Notes under the pieces: generated by a model
The model's input: only the letters and a program-made list of their open reading frames with translations
Databases searched by the model: none
What the model was told of the DNA's origin: nothing
Assembly: GCA_902799655.1 (NCBI GenBank)
Contig: CADCBH010000032.1
Location: 1-41,674, forward strand
Length of the DNA: 41,674 nucleotides
DNA from: an uncultured Bacteroidales bacterium
GTDB lineage: Bacteria > Bacteroidota > Bacteroidia > Bacteroidales > Bacteroidaceae
Reading direction: 5' to 3'
In this document: positions 34,059-41,674 of the stretch, piece by piece
Numbering within the stretch: the stretch's first letter is position 1
How the letters are laid out: each line of letters begins with the position of its first letter
Made by a program: the position numbers and the translations under genes

Positions 34059-34928
34059 TCAACTACGTTGTTTAAACAGCAATAGCAGAGCCTTGACATA
34101 GTCTTCATTGGTAGCAATACTTACCATATCAACATTGCTCTTCGTCATCGTTTCGTGCAACTGCTGCTGACGATTGCGCCAATAGCGTTCATGGGCTTGG
34201 CGCAGGCTACGGCTGCTGGTATCGATATACTGCTCATGACCAGTCTCAGCATCTATTACACGCATCAGTCCTACATCAGGCAACTCACGGGCACAAAGGT
34301 CATAGACCTGTAGGGCCACTACATCGTGCTTGCGGTTTGCAATCTGAAGAGGCTGAAGAAAGTCTTGACGCACATAGAAGTCGCTCAGTACGAAAGCCGT
34401 ACAACGGCGCTTGGCCACGCTGGTCAGAAATTCCAGCGCTTGCTTAACATCAGTACGTTTTGACTCGGGCTGGAAGTCGAGCATCTCACGGATAATATAG
34501 AGGATATGCTTACGGCCCTTCTTGGGTGGGATATACTTCTCGATACGATCTGAGAAGAACACGACACCAATCTTATCGTTATTCTGGATGGCTGAGAATG
34601 CTATCGTCGCAGCAATCTCGGTCACCATATCACGCTTCATCTGGTGACGTGTACCGAAATCGAGCGAGCCGCTAACATCAATCATCAGCATAACGGTCAG
34701 CTCACGTTCCTCTTCAAACACCTTGACATAAGGACGATGGAAGCGTGCTGTCACATTCCAGTCGATATCACGGACATCATCGCCATACTGATACTCACGC
34801 ACCTCGCTAAAGGCCATACCCCTACCCTTGAAAGCAGAATGGTATTGCCCTGCGAAGACGTTCGAGCTCAGGCCGCGTGCCTTAATCTCTATCTTCCGTA
34901 CTTTCTTTAATATTTCAGAGGTTTCCAT
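34059..34928 (-). CDS. DUF58 domain protein
   Basis: The 289-residue cytoplasmic protein contains the DUF58 hallmark REYQYGDDVRDIDWNVTAR (residues 44-62), followed by a VWA-like region with D84-x-S-x-S (MIDVSGSLD). DUF58 proteins are nearly always found beside MoxR ATPases and VWA proteins, and the pair may deliver or assemble the Bat complex. moxR lies 35 bases upstream; the gap is filled by four CTAG repeats. Confidence 0.93.
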   Translation of the reverse strand: METSEILKKVRKIEIKARGLSSNVFAGQYHSAFKGRGMAFSEVREYQYGDDVRDIDWNVTARFHRPYVKVFEEERELTVMLMIDVSGSLDFGTRHQMKRDMVTEIAATIAFSAIQNNDKIGVVFFSDRIEKYIPPKKGRKHILYIIREMLDFQPESKRTDVKQALEFLTSVAKRRCTAFVLSDFYVRQDFLQPLQIANRKHDVVALQVYDLCARELPDVGLMRVIDAETGHEQYIDTSSRSLRQAHERYWRNRQQQLHETMTKSNVDMVSIATNEDYVKALLLLFKQRS

Positions 34929-34929
34929 A

Positions 34930-34965
34930 TTCTAGTGTTACTAGTTTTGCTAGTCTTACTAGTTT
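34930..34965. repeat. Four 9-bp nnCTAGTnn repeats between moxR and DUF58
   Basis: CTAG is at 34932, 34941, 34950 and 34959, an exact 9-bp period with units ttctagtgt, tactagttt, tgctagtct and tactagttt. The repeat fills the moxR-DUF58 gap. Its minus-strand form shares aaaactagta with the rarA array. Confidence 0.8.
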
Positions 34966-35959
34966 AGGGTACTTCCACCTTATTGATAATCTTCGAGATA
35001 ATCTCCTCACTCGTGATATTGCTGGCTTCTGCCTCGTAAGTCAGACCAATACGATGACGCAATACATCATAAGCCACAGCACGAACATCCTCGGGTACCA
35101 CATAGCCACGACGCTTGATGAAAGCATAGGCACGGGCTGCCTTAGCCAGATTGATAGATGCACGAGGAGAACCACCAAAGGAAATCATATCCTTCATATC
35201 CTTCAGACCATAACGGTCAGGATAACGAGTAGCAAATACAATGTCGGCGATATACTGCTCAATCTTCTCATCGATGTATACCTCGCGAACCACCTCACGG
35301 GCCTTGATAATCTCAGCTGCCGTTGTGACGGGACTTACTGAAGGAAGAGAACCTGCAATATTCTCGCGGATAATCTTCTTCTCCTCCTCTATAGTAGGAT
35401 AGCCAATCACCACCTTCAGCATGAAACGGTCCATCTGAGCCTCAGGAAGCGGATAAGTTCCCTCCTGCTCTATGGGGTTCTGAGTGGCCATCACCAGGAA
35501 TGGATTGGGGAGTTCGAAAGTCTCGGCACCAATGGTTACCTGCTTCTCCTGCATGGCCTCCAACAAAGCACTTTGTACTTTGGCTGGGGCACGGTTGATT
35601 TCATCTGCCAACACAAAGTTTGCAAATACAGGACCTTTCTTCACCTGGAACTTCTCGTCTTTCTGCGAGTAAATCAAGGTACCTGTCACGTCGGCAGGTA
35701 ACAGGTCTGGCGTAAACTGGATACGGCTGTAGGAGGCATCTATCAGCTGTGATAATGTCTTGATAGCCAATGTCTTTGCCAATCCAGGAACACCTTCAAG
35801 AAGTATATTTCCATCACTCAGCAGACCAATCAGCAACGAGTCTACCAGATGTTTCTGTCCGACGATTACACGGTCCATACCCGCCACCAGATTGGTGACG
35901 AAACCACTTTGTTGTTCTATCCGCACATTCAGTTCGCGGATGTCAATAGCTTCTGCCAT
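34964..35959 (-). CDS. MoxR-family AAA+ ATPase
   Basis: The 331-residue cytoplasmic ATPase has Walker A GVPGLAKT (56-63, the MoxR variant), Walker B VLADEINRAP (116-125), sensor 1 MATQNPIEQEGTYPLPEAQMDRF, and a helical lid. MoxR ATPases act as chaperones for VWA proteins. It is the first gene of the run moxR, DUF58, BatD-like, batA, batBC, batDE, PAP2, with a TACTTTTG box upstream. Confidence 0.95.
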   Translation of the reverse strand: MAEAIDIRELNVRIEQQSGFVTNLVAGMDRVIVGQKHLVDSLLIGLLSDGNILLEGVPGLAKTLAIKTLSQLIDASYSRIQFTPDLLPADVTGTLIYSQKDEKFQVKKGPVFANFVLADEINRAPAKVQSALLEAMQEKQVTIGAETFELPNPFLVMATQNPIEQEGTYPLPEAQMDRFMLKVVIGYPTIEEEKKIIRENIAGSLPSVSPVTTAAEIIKAREVVREVYIDEKIEQYIADIVFATRYPDRYGLKDMKDMISFGGSPRASINLAKAARAYAFIKRRGYVVPEDVRAVAYDVLRHRIGLTYEAEASNITSEEIISKIINKVEVP

Positions 35960-35995
35960 ATTCTAATAATTTTAGTACTTACTTTTTACAACTTG

Positions 35996-36003
35996 CAAAA
36001 GTA
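35996..36003 (-). promoter_or_regulatory. -7 element of the moxR-bat operon
   Basis: The minus strand reads TACTTTTG followed by C, 37 bases before the moxR ATG. No clear TTTG lies 19-20 bases upstream. Confidence 0.55.
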
Positions 36004-36050
36004 CGCATTTCCCTCCTCATAATGCACGCCAACATACCTAAATAATATTA

Positions 36051-36087
36051 AAAAAGTTTCCTAAAACTTACATTTTAAGAAACTTTT
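36051..36087 (-). terminator. Terminator of the ftsY-rimO-HU operon
   Basis: On the minus strand aaaagtttcttaaaa and ttttaggaaactttt form a 15-bp stem with one G-U pair and a 6-base loop, followed by a T-run. It lies shortly after the HU-LysM stop. Confidence 0.85.
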
Positions 36088-36101
36088 CAAATATTATAGA
36101 T

Positions 36102-37229
36102 TTACTTACGACGCTTCCTCCATTCCAGCTTCGGAATCTTCAACACCTGACCAGCCTTGATTTGAGGATCGCGAGGCAGGTCATTGTAAACTTCCATGTA
36201 ACATTCCATATCAGGACCAAGATAGGCACGACAGATACTATAGAAGGTCTGACCAGCTTGTACTGTTATTTCCTGAGCTGTGCCTACAATACGATAAGCA
36301 CCTAAGCGAACGCGTTCGTCTTTAGCAGCATATGGATCTGTCTCTTCTTTGACGACGGGTTTCTCTTCCACGACCTCTGATTCGGTTTCGTTGACAGAGT
36401 CAACTGCCAACTCAGACATATAGATGGTATCGCGCACGAAGACGGTATCTGGCAATGCCTTTGCAGCAGACTGGCCATGACTACCATACCAGTATCCGCC
36501 AAAAGCAGCCACGCCAGCTATAATCAGGATGCCAAAGGCCATCAACAGCCATTGTCCCCATTGGCTGCTTTCTTCTTCGTATTCCTCTTCTTCGACGCTT
36601 TCCTGCTCTTCGGGTTCATTGCTTTCTTCGACTGTTTCAATCATGGGATGCTCTTCAACAGCAGCCGGTTCTTCCACGATAACCAAGGGCTCTTGCTCGA
36701 TAACCTCGAGTTCTTCTTCGATAACCTCGAGTTCTTCTTCAATAACCTCGGGTTCTTCTTCAATAACCAAGGGTTCTTCTTCAATAACCAAGGGTTCTTG
36801 CTCAATAACCTTAGGTTCTTCTTGAACAACAACATCTTCTTTCGGTTCTTCGTCATCGACATCGGCATCAGCTATCTCACCCTGTTCCTTCAGGTCAGAG
36901 AATTCGATACCATCATTCAGGACAACGGTCTCAAACTGGGAGAAGGGTTTGTTAACCAGCTCTTTCATCACAGTATCGGGCGTGAATGTTACCTTAGAAT
37001 GGCTGTCAATCACAACACGCTCGCCAGTACGAACGCTGACACTCTCGCGAGAGTCAACGACAATAATCTTAAAGGTACCAAGACCTTTCACCTTCACGGA
37101 ATCTCCTTCCTGCAGATGGTTCAGAATCACAGCGAACATCTCTGCAGCAAAGCGACTGGCTTCACGCTGTGAGAGGCCGTTCTTCTCGGTGAGCACTTTT
37201 GCCACCTCTTGTATGGTCAGTTTTCCCAT
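36102..37229 (-). CDS. Membrane-spanning HU-LysM fusion protein
   Basis: The 375-residue protein has four parts. Residues 1-90 are an HU/IHF-type DNA-binding domain (MGKLTIQEVAKVL, GLGTFKIIVVDSRESVSVRT, with the beta-arm at about 55-75). Residues 111-222 are an acidic linker with about eight 7-residue units of the form E-E-P-L-V-I-E. Residues 226-248 are a single transmembrane helix (WLLMAFGILIIAGVAAFGGY). Residues 320-366 are a LysM domain (ITVQAGQTFYSICRAYLG, QIKAGQVLKIP). HU should face the cytoplasm and LysM the periplasm, where it could bind peptidoglycan. It follows a normal HU gene by one base. DNA binding and wall binding are inference from domains. Confidence 0.9.
   Translation of the reverse strand: MGKLTIQEVAKVLTEKNGLSQREASRFAAEMFAVILNHLQEGDSVKVKGLGTFKIIVVDSRESVSVRTGERVVIDSHSKVTFTPDTVMKELVNKPFSQFETVVLNDGIEFSDLKEQGEIADADVDDEEPKEDVVVQEEPKVIEQEPLVIEEEPLVIEEEPEVIEEELEVIEEELEVIEQEPLVIVEEPAAVEEHPMIETVEESNEPEEQESVEEEEYEEESSQWGQWLLMAFGILIIAGVAAFGGYWYGSHGQSAAKALPDTVFVRDTIYMSELAVDSVNETESEVVEEKPVVKEETDPYAAKDERVRLGAYRIVGTAQEITVQAGQTFYSICRAYLGPDMECYMEVYNDLPRDPQIKAGQVLKIPKLEWRKRRK
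36654..36821. repeat. 21-bp tandem repeats encoding the acidic linker
   Basis: About eight 21-bp units encode heptapeptides such as EEPLVIE and EELEVIE (residues 137-192 of the HU-LysM protein). The units are similar enough to recombine, so linker length may differ among strains. Confidence 0.8.
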
Positions 37230-37230
37230 G

Positions 37231-37512
37231 TCATTGTCCTCCTTTCAGTTTATCCTTCCATGTCTGGTTAGGCTTGAAGTTCAATACGAGTTTGGGGGGT
37301 ACCAGCATTCGCTGACCTGTAGCCGGATTAACCATGATACGCTCCATCTTCTTCTTGGTCTCGAAGACGCCAAAGTTTGGAACCAATATAGCGTTATCCT
37401 CCTGAAAGGTATCACCCATGGCATCTACCAAGCTGTTAACCAACTTCTGAGTATCCTTGGTGCTATAACCAGTTCGCTCAGCCAGCTCTGCAATAAATTC
37501 CTTATTATTCAT
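37231..37512 (-). CDS. HU family DNA-binding protein
   Basis: The 93-residue basic protein has the HU/IHF fold: helical N-terminus (NNKEFIAELAERTGYSTKDT), the beta-arm core NFGVFETKKKMERIMVNPATG with the conserved NPATG turn, and a short tail (WKDKLKGGQ). Such proteins dimerise and bend DNA. Its start overlaps the rimO stop by four bases (ATGA) and its stop is one base from the HU-LysM start. The tight coupling suggests it may pair with the HU domain of that protein; this is untested. Confidence 0.95.
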   Translation of the reverse strand: MNNKEFIAELAERTGYSTKDTQKLVNSLVDAMGDTFQEDNAILVPNFGVFETKKKMERIMVNPATGQRMLVPPKLVLNFKPNQTWKDKLKGGQ

Positions 37513-38813
37513 ATCTTTGTAGTCGCATATAAGTCAAATTCTTCCGCATCAGTAATACGCGCTTCGTAGAACTCGCCAATGGTCAACGGTTCTGAAGCAG
37601 GCAACAGTACCTCCGGATCTACCTCTGGAGAACAGAACTCGGTACGTCCCACGAACCAGTCGCCTTCTTGTCGATCGATAATGACACGCATCACGCTACC
37701 CACCTTCTCAGCTTCCAACTCAGCACTGATATTCTGCTGTATGCGCATCAGCTTGTCCAGTCGGTGCTGTTTGACATCCTGTGGTACATCGTCTTGATAG
37801 TGTTTGGCACTATAGGTTCCGTCTTCCTCCGAATAGGCAAAAGCACCCATGCGCTCAAAGCGGGCCCACTTGGTGAATTCCAGCAATTCTTGGAAGTCTT
37901 CATCCGTCTCTCCAGGGAATCCCACCATCAGAGTGGTACGGATATGGATGCCCGGAACTTCCTCGCGCATGCGACGAATCAGCTCATAAGTATCCTCCTT
38001 GGTGACATGTCGCTGCATACGTTGCAACATGTTGTCGGAGATATGCTGTAGGGCAATATCGAGGTAATTGCAGACATTTTCCTTTTCGCGCATTACTCGC
38101 AGCAAATCCCATGGAAAATGTGCAGGATAGGCATAGTGCAGACGAATCCACTCTACACCTTCGATATCTGCCATCTTCTCTATCAGTTCAGCGATGTGCT
38201 GTTTGCCGTCGATGTCGATACCATAATAGGTCAATTCCTGGGCAATGACCTGAAACTCCTTTGTTCCCTGGCTGACCAGCCAGCGCACCTCGTCGAGGAT
38301 TTCATCCATCGGACGACTCTGATGACGACCTGTTATAATAGGAATGGCACAGTAGGCACAATGGCGGTCGCAACCTTCGGCAATCTTCAGATAGGCATAG
38401 TGGCGAGGCGTGGTGATATGGCGATGGCCCTTTTCCAGATTTTCAAGAGTCTCCTGATTCTTAAGGTCAGCCAACAACTGCTTATAATTGAACTTACCAT
38501 ACCATCCGTCAACCTCGGGAATTTCCTTCTCCAGATCAGCCAGATAACGCTCTGACAAGCAGCCCATCACATAGAGTTTCTTCAGATGACCTTCCTCCTT
38601 GGCTTGAGCAAATTCCAGAATAGTATCGATGCTCTCCTGCTTGGCATCCTCGATGAAACCGCAGGTGTTGACAACAACGATTTCTCCCGTTGGATTGTCA
38701 GAATCGTGCGTCACATGATAGCCGTTTGCCTCGAAAAGTCCCATCAGGGTTTCCGAGTCCACCAGGTTCTTTGAACAACCTAACGAAATAAAATCTATTG
38801 TTGGTTTCTCCAT
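37509..38813 (-). CDS. rimO: Ribosomal protein uS12 methylthiotransferase
   Basis: RimO is a radical-SAM enzyme that adds a methylthio group to an Asp of ribosomal protein S12. The 434-residue protein has an N-terminal UPF0004 domain with cysteines at GCSKN, NTCGF and MGCLS, the radical-SAM CxxxCxxC motif in GCDRHCAYCAIP, and a C-terminal TRAM domain. I chose ATG 38813 because MEKPTIDFISLGCSKN matches the family start; the longer frame begins with GTG at 38837. It lies 26 bases after ftsY and overlaps the HU gene. Confidence 0.96.
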   Translation of the reverse strand: MEKPTIDFISLGCSKNLVDSETLMGLFEANGYHVTHDSDNPTGEIVVVNTCGFIEDAKQESIDTILEFAQAKEEGHLKKLYVMGCLSERYLADLEKEIPEVDGWYGKFNYKQLLADLKNQETLENLEKGHRHITTPRHYAYLKIAEGCDRHCAYCAIPIITGRHQSRPMDEILDEVRWLVSQGTKEFQVIAQELTYYGIDIDGKQHIAELIEKMADIEGVEWIRLHYAYPAHFPWDLLRVMREKENVCNYLDIALQHISDNMLQRMQRHVTKEDTYELIRRMREEVPGIHIRTTLMVGFPGETDEDFQELLEFTKWARFERMGAFAYSEEDGTYSAKHYQDDVPQDVKQHRLDKLMRIQQNISAELEAEKVGSVMRVIIDRQEGDWFVGRTEFCSPEVDPEVLLPASEPLTIGEFYEARITDAEEFDLYATTKI

Positions 38814-38839
38814 GTCAAGTGGTAGCAAATTCTTCACTC

Positions 38840-39793
38840 TTAACTCTTAAACAGCGAATCCACAAACTGGCTCTTATTGAACAGTTGCAAATCCTGCATG
38901 CCCTCGCCCAGCCCGATGTATTTCACTGGAACCTTCAACTGGTCAGAGATACCGATGACCACGCCACCCTTTGCTGTACCGTCGAGCTTCGTGATGGCAA
39001 GACTCGTAATCTGAGTGACAGCAGAGAACTGTTTGGCTTGTTCAAAGGCATTTTGTCCTGTAGAGCCGTCGAGTACCAGCATCACCTCATCAGGTGCATC
39101 GGGCATCACCTTCTTCATGACCTCCTTGATCTTCTTCAGCTCATTCATCAGTCCCACCTTGTTATGCAGGCGTCCTGCGGTATCTATCAGCACCACATCA
39201 GCATCATTGGCTTTAGCACTTTGCAAGGTGTCGAAAGCCACAGAGGCAGGGTCACTGCCCATCTGCTGCTTGACAACGGGCACACCCACGCGATCTCCCC
39301 AGATGCAGAGCTGCTCAACGGCAGCAGCACGGAAGGTATCGGCAGCACCCAGATAGACCTTCTTGCCAGCCTGTTTGAACTGCCAGGCCAGCTTGCCGAT
39401 AGTGGTGGTTTTACCTACTCCATTCACGCCAACGACCAGAATGACGTAGGGCTTATGGTCGCTGGGCAGGTCCCATTTGTCGTTATCCTCCGAGTTATTC
39501 TCAGCCAGCAACGAGGCAATCTCATCGCGCAGGATGGCATTCAACTCAGATGTAGAGACATATTTATCGCGAGCCACGCGCTCTTCGATGCGCTCTATAA
39601 TCTTCAAGGTAGTCTCGACACCGACATCCGAGGTAATCAGCACCTCCTCCAGGTTGTCGAGGACATCGTCATCCACCTTCGACTTACCAGCAACGGCTCG
39701 TGCCAGCTTGTCGAACACACTGGTCTTGGTCTTCTCCAGACCTTTATCCAGCGTTTCTTTCTTTTCCTTACTAAATAAACCGAAAAAACCCAT
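38840..39793 (-). CDS. ftsY: Signal recognition particle receptor FtsY
   Basis: FtsY is the membrane-associated GTPase that receives SRP-ribosome complexes for co-translational insertion. The 317-residue protein has the NG domain only: G1 GVNGVGKTTTIGKLA, G3 DTAGR, G4 TKLDGTAKGG, and the closing GLGEGMQDLQLF. It lacks the long acidic A domain of E. coli FtsY, as is usual in Bacteroidetes. It sits 38 bases downstream of the kinase-like gene. Confidence 0.97.
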   Translation of the reverse strand: MGFFGLFSKEKKETLDKGLEKTKTSVFDKLARAVAGKSKVDDDVLDNLEEVLITSDVGVETTLKIIERIEERVARDKYVSTSELNAILRDEIASLLAENNSEDNDKWDLPSDHKPYVILVVGVNGVGKTTTIGKLAWQFKQAGKKVYLGAADTFRAAAVEQLCIWGDRVGVPVVKQQMGSDPASVAFDTLQSAKANDADVVLIDTAGRLHNKVGLMNELKKIKEVMKKVMPDAPDEVMLVLDGSTGQNAFEQAKQFSAVTQITSLAITKLDGTAKGGVVIGISDQLKVPVKYIGLGEGMQDLQLFNKSQFVDSLFKS

Positions 39794-39831
39794 AATCTCT
39801 CAAATCTTTCAATGTCCAAACGTTCGACGTA

Positions 39832-41337
39832 TTATACGTGCAGCTCCAGTACAAAGCGTACACCCTTGACGAACTCAGGGTCTATCTCCAGGTCACCATC
39901 CATCTTTTTAGCCATCTCCTTGCAGATAGGCAGTCCGAGACCGTCACCTTTCGTCAGGTCTCTGATTTCGACGAAGGGCTTGAAGATATCCTCACGCTTC
40001 TCCTCGGGGATAGAAGACCCCGTGTTCGATACGAGGAACTGGAAGGTATGTGCGCTACGCTTTTTGAAATCCAGGTTGATAGCACCCTCAGCAGGCGTAT
40101 AGAGTGCGGCATTATTCAGCAGATGCAACAGGATATGCGACACATACTCCTTATTGATTGTTGCACTCATCTTAGGCGCATTGGTCGTTACCGATACCTC
40201 AGCCTTCACCTTGTCCTTGACTTGTTCTATCAGACTTTCGCAGAACGGTGGTATCGAGACCTCTTCCAGTTCGACCTCCTCATCCATCGTATTCTCCAAT
40301 GACGAGAGTGTCTGGATATGTTCAGAGAATGCCAGTAGAGCTTTCACCTCAGGCACGCTGCTGTCGAGCTTTTTGAATGTAGGCTCCAGCTGGGCAGAGA
40401 TATTACTGATAAACTTCGCCTTCAGGGCGTTGTTCTCGTTGGCCTCTACAATCAGTTTCTTCTGTCTGCGAGTCAACAGGATGAAGCGCAACAGGATGAT
40501 GGCGCCCACCACCAGGACAGCAGCCAAAGCTGCTGCCAGGATACCCAGTCCGATGATAAAGACCATACGGGTAGCCAGCGAACTGTCTTTCTCAGCAATC
40601 GACGCCTCATGATCAGCAATCTGCTTCTTCAAGGCACCGATTTCATCCGCTCTCTTCAGTGCTGAGGTAGAGTCTTTCCAGGCGATATAGCTGCTATACG
40701 ACTGTGCCACCAGGCTGGCATTATTGCTCTTTCTGCCATTGGCGATGAGTGTCTTGAAGACCTCGTCAACCTTGTCATACTCCTTCTGAGCTGTCAGCTT
40801 GTTGGCCATTTCCTTGAAGACAGCATTACCCTGAGCAGTCTGTCCGAAGGTATAGTAGAAGATGGCTTTCGTATAAAGCAGGTCATTGGCCACACTTTCA
40901 TCGTTAGCTTGAGCTGCCAGGCGCTCCATGCTGTTCAGCTGCTCCTGAGCATTGGGCTGCTTTCTCAGCTTGACATACATCTGCAGGCGCTCCTTAGTTG
41001 TCTGATAGCGTAGTGCCGACATCTCAGCATTATCCAGTTTGCTTTCTGTGATAATCTGATCAACACGACGCAGCAGGTCAAACGCCTCTTGATAATAGTT
41101 CTCCCTGTAGTACAGCGCAGTGGCTTTGATACCACATTCCACACCCTGACGCGTTCTGCCCTTGTTGGCATAGTCGTTGAAAGCATGGATAAACAAGGAA
41201 CGTGCACTGGCTATCTGCTTGTTGGGGTCAACAGCTTCTGCACGTTTATGAAGATCACTTTTCTCTGCTTCCTGCGCATTGATGGAACCGCTTAAGCAGA
41301 GCAGACAAAATAACGAAACAAATACTTTTTTATTCAT
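39832..41337 (-). CDS. Histidine-kinase-like membrane protein lacking the phospho-acceptor His
   Basis: The 501-residue protein (start ATG 41337, before a good signal peptide MNKKVFVSLFCLLCLSGSINA) has a periplasmic helical TPR-like region (about 25-255), a membrane helix at about 258-286, and a kinase-like cytoplasmic part. The H-box reads FISNISAQLEPTF (308-320), with Ala315 where kinases have His and Gln316-Leu-Glu for Glu-Leu-Arg. The ATPase domain keeps an N-box (HLLNNAALYTP) and G2 box (GDGLGLPIC), but the G1 Asp is Asn (SNTG, 437-440). It is probably a pseudokinase or a non-canonical ATP-binding regulator. No response regulator is adjacent. The gene has its own promoter; ftsY follows after 38 bases. 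Confidence 0.85.
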   Translation of the reverse strand: MNKKVFVSLFCLLCLSGSINAQEAEKSDLHKRAEAVDPNKQIASARSLFIHAFNDYANKGRTRQGVECGIKATALYYRENYYQEAFDLLRRVDQIITESKLDNAEMSALRYQTTKERLQMYVKLRKQPNAQEQLNSMERLAAQANDESVANDLLYTKAIFYYTFGQTAQGNAVFKEMANKLTAQKEYDKVDEVFKTLIANGRKSNNASLVAQSYSSYIAWKDSTSALKRADEIGALKKQIADHEASIAEKDSSLATRMVFIIGLGILAAALAAVLVVGAIILLRFILLTRRQKKLIVEANENNALKAKFISNISAQLEPTFKKLDSSVPEVKALLAFSEHIQTLSSLENTMDEEVELEEVSIPPFCESLIEQVKDKVKAEVSVTTNAPKMSATINKEYVSHILLHLLNNAALYTPAEGAINLDFKKRSAHTFQFLVSNTGSSIPEEKREDIFKPFVEIRDLTKGDGLGLPICKEMAKKMDGDLEIDPEFVKGVRFVLELHV

Positions 41338-41368
41338 AATTTCAATTAATACGCTTTTTACTGTCATG

Positions 41369-41399
41369 CAAAGTTACAACATTTAAACAAATCCGCAAA
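41369..41399 (-). promoter_or_regulatory. Promoter of the kinase-like gene and ftsY (TTTG-N19-TAACTTTG)
   Basis: On the minus strand TTTG (41396-41399) is followed after 19 bases by TAACTTTG (41369-41376), about 31 bases before the start. Confidence 0.75.
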
Positions 41400-41438
41400 A
41401 TGTTTTGGTACTAAAATGCAAAAAGCAACGAATTAATC

Positions 41439-41480
41439 GAAAAAAAATCAGGGCTACAGCGTTTTATTTGCTGTAACCCC
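41439..41480 (-). terminator. Terminator downstream of the DUF4295 gene
   Basis: On the minus strand ggggttacagc and gctgtagccc pair (one unpaired base) around a loop of about ten bases, followed by a run of eight T residues. It separates DUF4295 from the downstream kinase-like gene. Confidence 0.85.
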
Positions 41481-41507
41481 AAAACTTAATAATTAATAAA
41501 TCATTTC

Positions 41508-41666
41508 TTAGTTCTTGAAGAAGTCCTTAACGTCCTCGTTAGGAACCATCTGCTCGTCGAAGACGTAAGCACCCGTCTTGGGGCTCTTAACCATCTTGAT
41601 AACCTTTGTGTAAGCGCGACCATCCTTTGAGCCTTCGTGGAGGGTAGCGACGGTTTTCTTTGCCAT
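41508..41666 (-). CDS. DUF4295 small protein
   Basis: The 52-residue basic protein starts MAKKTVATLHEGSKDGRAYT and ends NEDVKDFFKN. It is the Bacteroidetes DUF4295 family, usually encoded right after rpmB and rpmG (ribosomal L28 and L33), which suggests a ribosome-linked role; those genes would lie just past the right edge. The function is not established. ATG at 41666 and stop at 41508 give the normal family length. Confidence 0.9.
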   Translation of the reverse strand: MAKKTVATLHEGSKDGRAYTKVIKMVKSPKTGAYVFDEQMVPNEDVKDFFKN

Positions 41667-41674
41667 GCTTTAAA

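Noticed and set aside
36477-37172. 231-codon plus-strand frame rich in Phe and Asn
   Set aside because: It is the complement of the acidic repeats of the HU-LysM gene.

Overview
The window looks like a chromosomal segment of a Prevotella-like member of the Bacteroidales. This rests on four things: the recurrent Bacteroidetes-type promoter (TTTG, 19-20 bases, TAnnTTTG) in front of many genes; a large Bat/MoxR aerotolerance operon; a DUF4295 small-protein/ftsY/rimO block; and an A-type (K+-dependent) membrane pyrophosphatase. Most of it is ordinary, dense core genome. Species assignment is inference.

Layout. 1-587 is the edge of an integrated element: a broken tyrosine-integrase N-terminus, two sets of phased short repeats, and the 3' end of tRNA-Lys. 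588-3768 (minus): tRNA-Lys abutting hppA, then an acidic-tailed protein of unknown function. 3903-15765 (plus): rarA, a TRIC-family channel, purU, hisH-hisA-hisF-hisIE, ftsE, lysC, lysA and uvrA, with very short gaps from purU onward. 15843-16367: a tRNA cluster (Thr, Gly, a damaged-looking Ser, Glu) ended by a strong terminator. 16458-18673: a PAP2 phosphatase/phosphoethanolamine transferase pair, probably lipid A remodelling. 18674-19089: repeat-rich gene-free stretch. 19090-22290: cytidylate-kinase-like protein, patatin and ettA. 22385-23769: a hemerythrin-LuxR fusion regulator and a small lipoprotein. 23777-27020 (minus): yebC and pheT. 27108-35959 (minus): moxR, DUF58, a BatD-like membrane protein, batA, a batB-batC fusion, a batD-batE fusion and a second PAP2 enzyme. 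36102-39793 (minus): ftsY, rimO, HU and a membrane-spanning HU-LysM protein. 39832-41337 (minus): a histidine-kinase-like protein lacking its phospho-acceptor His. 41508-41666: DUF4295 protein.

The most striking item is the HU pair after rimO. The second protein carries an HU DNA-binding domain, an acidic heptapeptide-repeat linker, one membrane helix and a C-terminal LysM domain, so it could tie DNA to peptidoglycan. Other points worth a second look are the two bat gene fusions (with a polyglutamine tail on BatC), the degenerate kinase between DUF4295 and ftsY, the hemerythrin-LuxR regulator, a 9-bp CTAG-centred tandem repeat found both in frame in rarA and between moxR and the DUF58 gene, the tRNA-Ser-like gene whose acceptor stem does not close, and a tRNA-Lys promoter element inside the hppA coding end.
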